Source: Arthrobacter frigidicola (GTDB lineage: Bacteria > Actinomycetota > Actinomycetes > Actinomycetales > Micrococcaceae). From it: a stretch of DNA of 64,000 bases. The DNA is taken from assembly GCA_003602285.1 (NCBI GenBank), contig QZVU01000002.1:434001-498000 (forward strand). The letters run 5' to 3'. The notes beneath the pieces were generated by a model. It was not told the DNA's origin. It searched no databases and worked only from the letters and a program-made list of their open reading frames with translations. This document shows, piece by piece, positions 32,412 through 40,466 of the stretch (its first letter is position 1; each line of letters opens with the position of its first letter). The translations under genes and the position numbers were made by a program.

Positions 32412-33233
32412 ATGCAGTTGCACGGAAGGTCCAAATTTGCCGCCCTCGCCGCGATGTGCGCGTTGGCGCTCACCGCCTGCGGAAGCCCGTCCGCCGCCGC
32501 CCCGGATGCCTCGGCCGGCAAGGCCGACGGCGTCTCCCTCGTCTCGCCAGGCAAGCTGACGGTCTGCACCCACCTTCCGTTTGCCCCATTCCAGGTCAAC
32601 GATGATTCCGGTAAGACCGTCGGGTTCGACATCGATCTGGTCAACCTTGTGGCCAAGCGGCTTGGAGCCCAGACGGCCATCATCGACACACCCTTCGAGG
32701 GCATCAAGTCCGGCGAAGACATGTCCACCGGCAAATGCGATATCGCCGCCGCCGGTATGACCATCACCGATGAGCGCAAGGAAGCCATTCTCTTCTCCGA
32801 GCCGTACTTCGATGCGACCCAGGCCCTCCTGGTCCCTGAGGGGGAGGACGTGAAGGCCCTGGAGGAGCTCGAGGGTAAGAAGCTGGGCGCCCAGTCGGCC
32901 ACCACCGGTCTCGACTACGCACAGGCCCACCCCGAGTGCGGGTGCGAAATCATCGAGTTCCAGGACCTCGCCTCACTGACGCAGGCACTGATGACCGGTC
33001 AGGTGGATGCAGTCATCAACGACCTGCCCGTCTGGACCGAGGCGCTGAAGGCCAACCCCGGCAAGGCAAGCATCAGCACCCAGTTCGACACCGGGGAGCA
33101 GTACGGCCTCGGTATGAAGCTGGGCAACACGGCGCTCAAGAAAGTTGTGGACGAGGTGCTTGCGGAGGCCAAGAGCGATGGCAGCTACGACGAGATCTAC
33201 AAGGAATGGATCGGGGACGTGCCGAAGAGCTGA
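32412..33233 (+). CDS. amino acid ABC importer binding lipoprotein
   Basis: A 273-residue family 3 solute-binding protein. The signal ends in the lipobox ALTAC with the modified Cys at about residue 23. Ligand-domain motifs follow: TVCTHLPFAPFQVND, KTVGFDIDLVNLVAKRLGA, CDIAAAGMTITDERK and INDLPVWTEALK. AAGGAG lies 4 bases before the ATG. It heads an operon with permease, ATPase, a diaminopimelate decarboxylase and an RpiR regulator. That suggests a basic amino acid such as lysine or diaminopimelate as ligand, but this is an inference. Confidence 0.9.
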   Translation: MQLHGRSKFAALAAMCALALTACGSPSAAAPDASAGKADGVSLVSPGKLTVCTHLPFAPFQVNDDSGKTVGFDIDLVNLVAKRLGAQTAIIDTPFEGIKSGEDMSTGKCDIAAAGMTITDERKEAILFSEPYFDATQALLVPEGEDVKALEELEGKKLGAQSATTGLDYAQAHPECGCEIIEFQDLASLTQALMTGQVDAVINDLPVWTEALKANPGKASISTQFDTGEQYGLGMKLGNTALKKVVDEVLAEAKSDGSYDEIYKEWIGDVPKS

Positions 33234-33305
33234 TCGGCCTGCCCGCGGCGGCCGCCGGCCGCCGCGGGCCGGAAGCGGACCACGTGCAGCACCAGTGAGG
33301 AAACC

Positions 33306-34142
33306 ATGAGCACACAGACCACCTATCCCGCCGCAGAGGTCGCTTCGCCGCGGCTGACACGCCGGCAGAAAGCCCGTCTCTCCCTCGGGGTCCAATACGC
33401 CCTCGGGATCGCTGTCATCGGCCTCCTGGCGTTCATGACGGACTGGGCAACCTTCAGCGCGGCCTTCCTGAGGTTCGACATCCTCGAACGGATGCTCCCG
33501 CGGGTGATCCTCATCGGCCTGGTGAACACCATCATCTACGCGGCCCTTGCCTTCGTCTTCGCGTTCGTGGTCGGGCTGCTGCTGGCCGTGATGAGGCTGA
33601 GTTCGGTTGCGGCCTACCGGTGGTTCGCCGGCGCGTACGTCGAGTTCTTCCGCGGGGTACCTGCCCTCGTCGTCCTCTTCATGGTCGCCTACGGCATCCC
33701 CAATGCCTTCCCGGGGTTCCAGTTCCCCGGCGACAAATACGGCATGGTGATGGTCGGCCTCGGCATCACCGCTGCCGCCTACATGGCGGAGACCTTTCGG
33801 GCCGGGATCCAGGCGGTTCCGAAGGGGCAGCTTGAGGCGGCCCGCACCCTCGGCATGAGCCACACCCGGACGATGGCGACGATCGTCATCCCGCAGGCCT
33901 TCCGGGTCGTGATCCCGCCGCTCACCAACGAGATGATCCTCCTGGTCAAGGACTCGTCCCTCGTCTACGTCCTCGGGGTCACGGCCGCCCAGTACGAACT
34001 GACGAAGTTCGCCCAGGACTTCCTGAACCGCTCCGTGAACGCCACCCCGCTGATCGTCGCCGCCCTGTGCTACCTGGCGATCACCCTTCCCCTGTCCGGC
34101 CTCGTGCGCAAGCTCGAAGCCCGCTACGCGAAAGCACGCTGA
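33306..34142 (+). CDS. amino acid ABC importer, permease
   Basis: A 278-residue HisM/GlnP type permease with a ~30-residue cytoplasmic N-terminus, about five membrane helices and the EAA loop ([26 protein letters not shown]). [21 protein letters not shown] is the usual conserved block. It stands 72 bases after the binding-protein gene and is followed at once (2-base gap) by the ATPase gene. Only one permease is encoded, so a homodimer is likely. Confidence 0.92.
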   Translation: MSTQTTYPAAEVASPRLTRRQKARLSLGVQYALGIAVIGLLAFMTDWATFSAAFLRFDILERMLPRVILIGLVNTIIYAALAFVFAFVVGLLLAVMRLSSVAAYRWFAGAYVEFFRGVPALVVLFMVAYGIPNAFPGFQFPGDKYGMVMVGLGITAAAYMAETFRAGIQAVPKGQLEAARTLGMSHTRTMATIVIPQAFRVVIPPLTNEMILLVKDSSLVYVLGVTAAQYELTKFAQDFLNRSVNATPLIVAALCYLAITLPLSGLVRKLEARYAKAR

Positions 34143-34144
34143 CC

Positions 34145-34960
34145 ATGCCTACCCAACCGATCCCGGCACCAGGCTCGCACGCCATCTCGATCCGCAACCT
34201 CAAAAAGAGCTTCGGCTCCAATGAAGTACTCAAGGACATCTCCCTCGAGATCGAACCCGGGGAAGTCGTCTGCATCATCGGTCCCTCGGGCTCGGGAAAA
34301 TCGACCCTGCTGCGCTGCGTCAACCTCTTGGAGGTCCCGACCTCCGGAACCGTCCTCGTCGGGCCGGACGAGGTGACCCACCCCGATGCGGACCTCGACC
34401 GCATCCGCCGGCGCATTGGCATGGTGTTCCAGTCCTTCAACCTCTTCCCCCACCTGACCGTTCTCGAGAACCTCACCGTCGCCCAGATCAAGGTCTTGAA
34501 GCGGCGCAAGGAGGACGCGATCGCGACCGCGCGCCTGAACCTGCACCGCGTGGGCATGTCCCACAAGGAAGACGCCTACCCCGGACAGCTTTCCGGCGGC
34601 CAGCAGCAGCGCGTGGCGATCGCGCGGTCGCTGTCGATGGAGCCGCAGCTCATGCTGTTCGACGAACCGACGTCGGCGCTTGACCCCGAGCTTGTCGGCG
34701 AGGTCCTGGCCGTCATGAAGTCGCTCGCCAACGAAGGCATGACCATGGTCATCGTCACCCACGAGATGGCCTTCGCCCGTGAGGTCGCGGACCGGGTGGT
34801 CTTCATGGACGGCGGCTACATCGTCGAGCAAGGACTCGCCCAGGAGGTCATCGGCAACCCCCAGGAGGAGCGCACCCAGTCCTTCCTGCACCGGGTCCTC
34901 AACCCGATGGTCATCGACGCCGCCGAGGTCATTGAAGCGGAAGAGCTTTCGACGGCCTGA
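34145..34960 (+). CDS. amino acid ABC importer, ATP-binding protein
   Basis: A 271-residue GlnQ-type ATPase with Walker [11 protein letters not shown]-loop [17 protein letters not shown], signature [15 protein letters not shown], Walker [13 protein letters not shown] and [15 protein letters not shown]. The ATG at 34145 is next to the permease stop (TGA-CC-ATG), which implies coupling. The C-terminus (~25 residues beyond VLNP) is acidic and longer than usual. It is related to the ATPase at 9905 but belongs to a separate importer. Confidence 0.93.
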   Translation: MPTQPIPAPGSHAISIRNLKKSFGSNEVLKDISLEIEPGEVVCIIGPSGSGKSTLLRCVNLLEVPTSGTVLVGPDEVTHPDADLDRIRRRIGMVFQSFNLFPHLTVLENLTVAQIKVLKRRKEDAIATARLNLHRVGMSHKEDAYPGQLSGGQQQRVAIARSLSMEPQLMLFDEPTSALDPELVGEVLAVMKSLANEGMTMVIVTHEMAFAREVADRVVFMDGGYIVEQGLAQEVIGNPQEERTQSFLHRVLNPMVIDAAEVIEAEELSTA

Positions 34961-35007
34961 CCCCCCGCCGGTGCCTGGCGAAGCGCGCAGGTGCGGAAGG
35001 GGGAGCC

Positions 35008-35049
35008 GTGCAATCACTGGACACCGGAACGAGGCACACACAGATATGA
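35008..35049 (+). CDS. possible 13-codon leader ORF coupled to lysA
   Basis: A GTG at 35008 follows the purine-rich AAGGGGGAG and opens a 13-codon frame (MQSLDTGTRHTQI). Its TGA overlaps the lysA ATG as ATGA. lysA itself has only a weak, distant GAGG 11 bases upstream. The arrangement would let ribosomes leaving the leader restart at lysA. The peptide has no run of a regulatory amino acid (no Lys), so classical attenuation is not indicated. This may be chance. Confidence 0.28.
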   Translation: MQSLDTGTRHTQI

Positions 35050-36488
35050 CGATCGAACAGACAATGGCGCCGGCCGCGTCGCCCCTGGCGCCCCGGTGGC
35101 TCGAGGCTCCCTCCGACCTCAATGCCCTGCCCTCCAAGCTCTGGGCAAGCACCGTGAGCCGGTCGGCGGCGGGGGAGCTGACCATCGGCGGCGTCGGAGT
35201 GTCGCAGCTGGTCGGGGAGTTCGGGACCCCCGCTTACGTGGTGTCCGAAGACGACTTCCGGCAGCGGGCGCGCGCGTTCCGCACGGCCTTTCATGAGGCC
35301 TTCGCGCCGCTGTGCGGCGGGGCCGACGTCTACTACGCCGGCAAGTCATTCCTCTGTGTCGAGGTGGCGAAGTGGGTGGCCGAGGAAGGGCTGCGGCTTG
35401 ACACCTGCTCGGGCGGTGAGCTGGCACTGGCGGCCCGGGCGGGCATCGAGGGTGCGAATCTCGGCCTGCACGGCAACAACAAGTCCGATGCCGAACTGGT
35501 CCGCGCCCTGGAGATGGGGGTTGGCAGGATCATCGTCGACAGCCTCCAGGAACTGGCGCGCGTCGGAGAACTCGCCCGGGAGCGCGGCACCACCGCGCCC
35601 GTGCTGCTACGGCTCACTCCCGGCGTCCACGCCGAGACGCACGAGTTCATCGCAACGGCGCACGAGGACCAGAAGTTCGGTCTTTCGATGGCCCCCGTCG
35701 ACGGGCGGCCGTCCGCCGCCGAGGCCGCGGTGGCGGCCGCTCTGCAGGATGCTGGCGTCCGGCTTTTGGGAATCCACTGCCACATCGGCTCGCAGATTTT
35801 CTCGTCCGAAGGGTTCGCCCTCGCCGCCGAGCGCCTCCTGGAGTTCATCGCCGGGATGCGCGCGAAGCACGGGCGCGTGCTTGAGGAACTTGACCTGGGC
35901 GGCGGGTACGGCATCGCGTACACCCTGGCCGATCACCCGCAGGACCCGAAGGACGTCGCCTCGGCCATGGCCCGCGTGGTCGGCGATGCCTGCGGCCGCC
36001 TGAGCATCGAGGTTCCGCGGATCTCCATCGAACCCGGACGCGCCATCGTGGGTAGTTCGACCTTCACCTTGTACGAGGTGGGGACGCTCAAGACCAATGC
36101 CGTCGAGCACGAGGGCGCCCTGTTCCCCCGGCGTTACGTTTCCGTCGACGGCGGCATGAGCGACAACCCGCGGCCCCTGCTGTACGGAGCGGACTACTCC
36201 GCGGCCCTGGCCTCCCGCAGTTCGGACGCCGACGCAGCGCTGTCGCGGGTGGTCGGCCGGCACTGTGAGAGCGGGGACATCGTCGTCCGCGATGTCTACC
36301 TGCCCACCGACCTGCGCCCCGGGGACCTCCTCGCCGTGCCCGGGACGGGGGCCTACTGCTGGGTCCTCTCTAGCAACTACAACTACACGCCCCGCCCTCC
36401 GGTGGTGGCGGTCTCCGGAGGCCGGGCGCGCCTGATCGTCCGGGGCGAGACGGAGGACGACCTGTTCCGCCGCGACGTCTGGTCCTGA
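35046..36488 (+). CDS. lysA: diaminopimelate decarboxylase
   Basis: A 480-residue PLP-dependent fold III decarboxylase. The PLP Lys lies in YYAGKSFLC at about residue 100; other motifs are LHGNNKSDAEL, HCHIGSQIF, DLGGGYGIAY, EPGRAIVG and VDGGMSDNPRPLLYG, with the partner-site Cys in GRHCESGDI. It converts meso-diaminopimelate to L-lysine and CO2 in the cytoplasm. The length and motifs are those of normal actinobacterial LysA. Its neighbours are unusual: an amino acid importer upstream and an RpiR regulator downstream instead of argS, hom and thrC. That makes a second or catabolic/salvage copy possible. Confidence 0.9.
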   Translation: MTIEQTMAPAASPLAPRWLEAPSDLNALPSKLWASTVSRSAAGELTIGGVGVSQLVGEFGTPAYVVSEDDFRQRARAFRTAFHEAFAPLCGGADVYYAGKSFLCVEVAKWVAEEGLRLDTCSGGELALAARAGIEGANLGLHGNNKSDAELVRALEMGVGRIIVDSLQELARVGELARERGTTAPVLLRLTPGVHAETHEFIATAHEDQKFGLSMAPVDGRPSAAEAAVAAALQDAGVRLLGIHCHIGSQIFSSEGFALAAERLLEFIAGMRAKHGRVLEELDLGGGYGIAYTLADHPQDPKDVASAMARVVGDACGRLSIEVPRISIEPGRAIVGSSTFTLYEVGTLKTNAVEHEGALFPRRYVSVDGGMSDNPRPLLYGADYSAALASRSSDADAALSRVVGRHCESGDIVVRDVYLPTDLRPGDLLAVPGTGAYCWVLSSNYNYTPRPPVVAVSGGRARLIVRGETEDDLFRRDVWS

Positions 36489-36510
36489 GGATCCGGGACT
36501 TGCCCGACGC

Positions 36511-36522
36511 GGAAATCTTTCC
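36511..36522. promoter_or_regulatory. possible RpiR operator
   Basis: GGAAATCTTTCC, a 5-base dyad (GGAAA/TTTCC) with a 2-base centre, lies in the 133-base gap before the RpiR-type gene. GGAA and TTCC recur just beside it (AAAGGAA, CGGAAAG). Dyads of this AT-centred kind are known for MurR/RpiR proteins, but the site is short. Confidence 0.3.
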
Positions 36523-36621
36523 AAAGGAATCGGCTTGGAGGCAGGGATCGGAAAGTAGCATGACTTCCAGTTCCGGGCGGCCGGGCCAGTGAGGTAACGG
36601 ATGCATCGACGGAGGTAGGGC

Positions 36622-37554
36622 ATGTCCGAGCAGGAAGCTCCAGCGGGTCTTCCCGTGTTTGAAAGCATTCGACGCCAGCTGTCCGAGATGTCGGCCGCCG
36701 AGCGCAAGGTGGCGCGCACCCTGCTCGGCGGGCCGGCGGCGACGGGGCTCGCGTCCTCGACCAAGTTGGCGCGCCTTGCGCAGGTCAGCGGACCCACCGT
36801 GATCCGGTTCGTGAACCACCTCGGCTACGCCACCTATGCGGACTTCCAGGACGCGGTGAAGGGCGAGGTGGTCGCCCGGGTGACGACGCCGGTCGAGTTG
36901 TACCCTGAGGCGTCAAGTGCCGGGGGCGGTGCGCTCGATGACTTCTCCGCCACCCTGGGCTCGGCGATCTCGGACACCCTGAACCGCCTCTCGCCGGAGG
37001 ACCTCGCGGCGGCGGCGGAGCTCCTTGCCGATCCACGGCGGAAGGTGCTCGTCTTCGGCGGATGGTTCAGTTCGTCCCTGGCCCGGCACCTCGCCGCCAT
37101 GCTCCAGGAGCTGCGGCCCGGCGTGGAATTTATCGACGAAGCGCGCACGCAGCGGGTAGCGGCCCTGTGCGATGCCGACAAACGCACGACCGCCGTCGCC
37201 TTCGACTTCCGGCGCTATGAGGCCGAAACCGAAAAGCTCGGCCGGGCGCTTGTCGACCAGGGTGCGAAACTCGTCCTCTTCACCGACCCGTGGCTGTCCC
37301 CGCTGGCCGATGTGGCAAGTGCGGTGCTGCCCGCTTCGGTGGGAACACCACGGCCATTTGAGTCCTACGTGTCGAGCATGGCCGTGGTGGAGGTGCTCAC
37401 GGCGCGGGTTGTCGACCTGACCTCGGCGGCCTCCCGGGCCCGGTTCGAACGCTACGGATCGTTCGTCGACACCCTGGTTCCGCATTGGGAGTACCGGCGG
37501 GGGATCGACGCCGCGGAATCGGCCGCTGGAACCTCAGGGGTCACTCGGGAGTGA
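36622..37554 (+). CDS. MurR/RpiR family regulator
   Basis: A 310-residue regulator. Residues ~10-88 form the HTH_6 domain (MSAAERKVARTLLGG; TKLARLAQVSGPTVIRFVNHLGYATYADFQ), and ~130-270 an SIS sugar-phosphate-binding domain (KVLVFGGWFSSSLARHLAAMLQ; AVAFDFRRYEAETEKLGR; LFTDPWLSPLA). It follows lysA and the importer on the same strand. RpiR proteins usually sense phosphosugars or muramic acid derivatives, so control of a wall-precursor amino acid operon would make sense. The 3' end overlaps the convergent SDR gene by 14 bases. Confidence 0.9.
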   Translation: MSEQEAPAGLPVFESIRRQLSEMSAAERKVARTLLGGPAATGLASSTKLARLAQVSGPTVIRFVNHLGYATYADFQDAVKGEVVARVTTPVELYPEASSAGGGALDDFSATLGSAISDTLNRLSPEDLAAAAELLADPRRKVLVFGGWFSSSLARHLAAMLQELRPGVEFIDEARTQRVAALCDADKRTTAVAFDFRRYEAETEKLGRALVDQGAKLVLFTDPWLSPLADVASAVLPASVGTPRPFESYVSSMAVVEVLTARVVDLTSAASRARFERYGSFVDTLVPHWEYRRGIDAAESAAGTSGVTRE

Positions 37555-38323
37555 CGTATGCCCCGGAGATCCCGCCGTCGACCAGGAAGGTGGAGGCGGT
37601 GATGAAGGAGGCATCGTCGCTGGCCAGGAAGGCGACGGCGGCGGCCAGTTCCTCCGGTTCCGCGAATCGTCCCAGCGGAACGTGGATGAGGCGCCGGGCG
37701 GCTTTCTCGGGGTCCTTGGCGAAAAGCTCCTTCAGCAGGGGAGTGTTGACCGGACCGGGGCAGAGCGCGTTGACCCGGATCCCCTGCCGGGCGAATTCGA
37801 CGCCGAGTTCACGGCTCATGGCGAGGACTCCGCCCTTGGAGGCGCTGTAGGAGATCTGGGAAGTCGCCGCTCCCAAAACAGCGACAAACGAGGCCGTATT
37901 GATGATCGAGCCTTTGCCCTGCGCCTGCATATAGGGGAGAGCGTATTTGCAGCAGTAGTACACGGACGTGAGGTTCACTTCCTGCACCCTGCGCCACGCC
38001 TCGATGCCGGTGTCCAGGATCGACCCGTCCGACGCCGGGGCGATTCCGGCGTTGTTGAAGGAGATGTCCACGCGCCCATAGGTCTCGTTGGTCACGGCGT
38101 AGAGGTGCTTGACCTCCTCTTCGCTTGTCACATCGACCTTCACGAAGAGGCCCCCGACCTCCTCGGCGGCGCGCAGGCCCGGGGTCGGATCGATATCGGC
38201 GATGACGACCCGGGCTCCCTCCGCGGCGAACCTGCGGGCGGTCGCCAGGCCGATGCCGCTGGCGCCGCCCGTGATCACGGCGCTGCGGCCTTCGAGACGG
38301 TGGGAGATGATCTGCTGGGTCAT
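37541..38323 (-). CDS. short-chain dehydrogenase/reductase
   Basis: A 260-residue classical SDR. The cofactor motif is TGGASGIGLATARR with Asp in VVIADIDP (NAD preference); NNAG is at ~90, the catalytic Ser in NTASFVAVLG and the pair YSASKGG at ~155, then PGPVNTPLL. It is the last gene of the amine operon, 33 bases after the aldehyde dehydrogenase gene. In that place it could oxidise an alcohol group, for example of gamma-glutamylethanolamide, to the aldehyde that the dehydrogenase then takes further. A generic 3-oxoacyl-ACP reductase annotation is possible but does not fit the operon. Confidence 0.88.
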   Translation of the reverse strand: MTQQIISHRLEGRSAVITGGASGIGLATARRFAAEGARVVIADIDPTPGLRAAEEVGGLFVKVDVTSEEEVKHLYAVTNETYGRVDISFNNAGIAPASDGSILDTGIEAWRRVQEVNLTSVYYCCKYALPYMQAQGKGSIINTASFVAVLGAATSQISYSASKGGVLAMSRELGVEFARQGIRVNALCPGPVNTPLLKELFAKDPEKAARRLIHVPLGRFAEPEELAAAVAFLASDDASFITASTFLVDGGISGAYVTPE

Positions 38324-38356
38324 TCGGGATTCCTTATGCTGGCATTGGGTTCGGGG

Positions 38357-39724
38357 TCACGGCTGGGTGGCTAGAAAAACGTTCTTGGTTTCGGTGAAGG
38401 AGTCGAGGGCGTCGGGCCCGAGTTCCCGGCCCAGCCCCGACTGCTTGAACCCGCCAAAGGGCGTGGAGTACCGGACCGACGAGTGGGAGTTAACCGACAG
38501 GTTCCCCGACTCGAGCCCGCGGGCCATGCGAAGGGCCCGTCCCACGTCCCTGGTCCAGATGGATCCCGAGAGCCCGTAGATCGAATCGTTGGCGAGTCGA
38601 AGGGCGTCGGTTTCGTCCCGGAAGGGAACCACCGCGACGACCGGTCCGAAGATCTCCTCGTGCATGACACGGTCGCCGGGGGAGGGGGTCAGCACAGTCG
38701 GCGGGAACCAAAATCCTTTGCCGGCGGGCGCCGGGCCCTGGAAGGCGATGGGGGCGCCGGAGGGCACGAAGCCGGAGACAGTCTCGCGCTGGGTGGCGGA
38801 GATCAGCGGGCCCATGAACGAGGTTTCGTCGGTGGGGTCCCCGACCTTGAGGGACTTCACCACCGGCTCGAGCAGCTCGAGAAATCTCTCGTAGACGCTG
38901 TCTTCGACGAGAATCCGGGAGCGGGCGCAGCAGTCCTGGCCGGCGTTGTCGAAGGCCGCTCCGGGAGCCGCGGCTGCGGCTGCCTCAAGATCGGCGTCGG
39001 CGAAGATCACATTGGCGCTCTTGCCGCCCAGTTCCAGGGTGACGGCCTTGACCTGGTCGGCGCAGCCGGCCATGATCCGTTTGCCCACGGCGGTGGAGCC
39101 GGTGAACACCACTTTCCTCACGGACGGGTGGGTGACAAAACGCTCCCCCACCACCGAGCCCTTGCCCGGAACGATCTGCAGTACCCCCTCGGGCAGGCCC
39201 GCTTCCCGGGCCAACTGCCCGATTCGGAGTGCGGTCAGTGGGGTCAGTTCGGCAGGCTTCAGGACGACCGTATTGCCGGCAGCGAGTGCGGGGGCGAATC
39301 CCCACCCGGCGATGGGCATCGGGAAGTTCCACGGCACGATTACCCCCACGACGCCGAGGGGTTCGTGGAAAGTGATGTTGACCCCTCCCGCCACGGGAAT
39401 CTGCTGGCCGAGGTGCCGTTCCGGGGCGCCGGAGTAGTAGGCAAGAACGTCCCGGACATTTCCGGCTTCCCAGCGGGCGTTGCCGATGGTGTGCCCCGCG
39501 TTGCTGACCTCCAGCCGGGCGAGATTCTCCAGGTCGGCGTCCACCGCCGCGGCGAATCGGCGCAGGAGCAGGGCCCGGTCCGCCGGCGCGACATGGCGCC
39601 ACGTTTCGAAGGCCTGTGCGGCTTTGTCGATGGCCCGGTCGGTGTCCTCAAGGCTGGCCAGTGCGACAGTTTCGATGACCTCTTCAGTGGCCGGGTTCAG
39701 GACATCAAACGTGCTGTTCGACAT
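38357..39724 (-). CDS. NAD(P)-dependent aldehyde dehydrogenase (PuuC-like)
   Basis: A 455-residue aldehyde dehydrogenase. Present are the cofactor region VVGVIVPWNFPMPIAGWGFAP, the FTGSTAVGKRI motif, the general base Glu in LELGGKSANV and the nucleophile Cys in NAGQDCCARSR (two adjacent Cys). The C-terminal EEIFGPVVAVVPF is normal. It would oxidise a gamma-glutamylated aminoaldehyde to the acid. The ATG at 39724 overlaps the end of the hydrolase gene by 20 bases; the longer frame on this strand lies within that gene and is rejected. The next gene downstream is the SDR. Confidence 0.9.
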   Translation of the reverse strand: MSNSTFDVLNPATEEVIETVALASLEDTDRAIDKAAQAFETWRHVAPADRALLLRRFAAAVDADLENLARLEVSNAGHTIGNARWEAGNVRDVLAYYSGAPERHLGQQIPVAGGVNITFHEPLGVVGVIVPWNFPMPIAGWGFAPALAAGNTVVLKPAELTPLTALRIGQLAREAGLPEGVLQIVPGKGSVVGERFVTHPSVRKVVFTGSTAVGKRIMAGCADQVKAVTLELGGKSANVIFADADLEAAAAAAPGAAFDNAGQDCCARSRILVEDSVYERFLELLEPVVKSLKVGDPTDETSFMGPLISATQRETVSGFVPSGAPIAFQGPAPAGKGFWFPPTVLTPSPGDRVMHEEIFGPVVAVVPFRDETDALRLANDSIYGLSGSIWTRDVGRALRMARGLESGNLSVNSHSSVRYSTPFGGFKQSGLGRELGPDALDSFTETKNVFLATQP

Positions 39725-40466
39725 GGACCGTGCCCTCCGTTCGTGTGAGGCGGTACGTGCGCGCGGCGTGGATGAAGCCCGTGAACAGCCGCAGGTCGCC
39801 GGGGTTCTGTTCGGGATGGAACTGCACCCCAAGGACCCACCCTCCCGATGTCGTTTCGACGGCCTCAATGGTGCCGTCGGTCGCTGCCGCAGTGACGCGG
39901 AGACCCTCGGCAACCCGGTCGAGCGCCTGATGGTGGTAGCAGGGGGCGCTGGCCCGCGGCCCCAGCAGGGCCTGGCTGATGCTCCCGGGCGCCGTCGTGA
40001 AATCGACGTTCCCGAACACCCCGGGGGCCGGCTGGTACCGGGACTCCGGCAGCACATCCGGAACGTGTTGGATGAGCGAGCCGCCCAGGGCGACATTGAG
40101 GATCTGGGCGCCGCGGCAGATGGCGAAGAGGGGCACTCCGGCTGCCAGCGCCGCACGCGTCAGGGACAAATCGTGGCTGTCACGGGAGGGCTGCGCGTGC
40201 GTCAGCGCATGGGGGGCCGCGCCGTATTGTTCGGGACCGACATCGGTCCCGCCCGCGATGATCAGCCCATCGAGCAGCTCAACGACGGAGGGATCGGTCC
40301 CGACGGGTGGCAGGAGGACAGGGGTTCCCCCGGCGGCCACGACGGCCTCGACATAGGTACCCGGGAGCAGGGCGGCGTCCGCCGTCCACACCCCCCAGGC
40401 GGCTTCCTGGTAGTAGGTGGTCAGCCCGATGCGGGGGCGGTAGGGCTCAGAGACGCTCAAAGACAC
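39705..40466 (-). CDS. gamma-glutamyl hydrolase, class I amidotransferase fold (PuuD-like)
   Basis: A 253-residue peptidase C26 family protein. The nucleophile Cys is in LFAICRGAQILNVALGGSL, the His in WVLGVQFHPEQNP, with GLIIAGGTDVGPEQYG earlier. PuuD cleaves gamma-glutamyl-GABA to GABA and glutamate; here the amide may be gamma-glutamylglycine or similar. The GTG at 40466 is chosen because GGAG lies 7 bases before it; a GTG at 40493 would lengthen the protein by nine residues. It overlaps the ligase gene before it and the aldehyde dehydrogenase after it by 20 bases each, a tightly coupled trio. Confidence 0.88.
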   Translation of the reverse strand: MSLSVSEPYRPRIGLTTYYQEAAWGVWTADAALLPGTYVEAVVAAGGTPVLLPPVGTDPSVVELLDGLIIAGGTDVGPEQYGAAPHALTHAQPSRDSHDLSLTRAALAAGVPLFAICRGAQILNVALGGSLIQHVPDVLPESRYQPAPGVFGNVDFTTAPGSISQALLGPRASAPCYHHQALDRVAEGLRVTAAATDGTIEAVETTSGGWVLGVQFHPEQNPGDLRLFTGFIHAARTYRLTRTEGTVHVEQHV

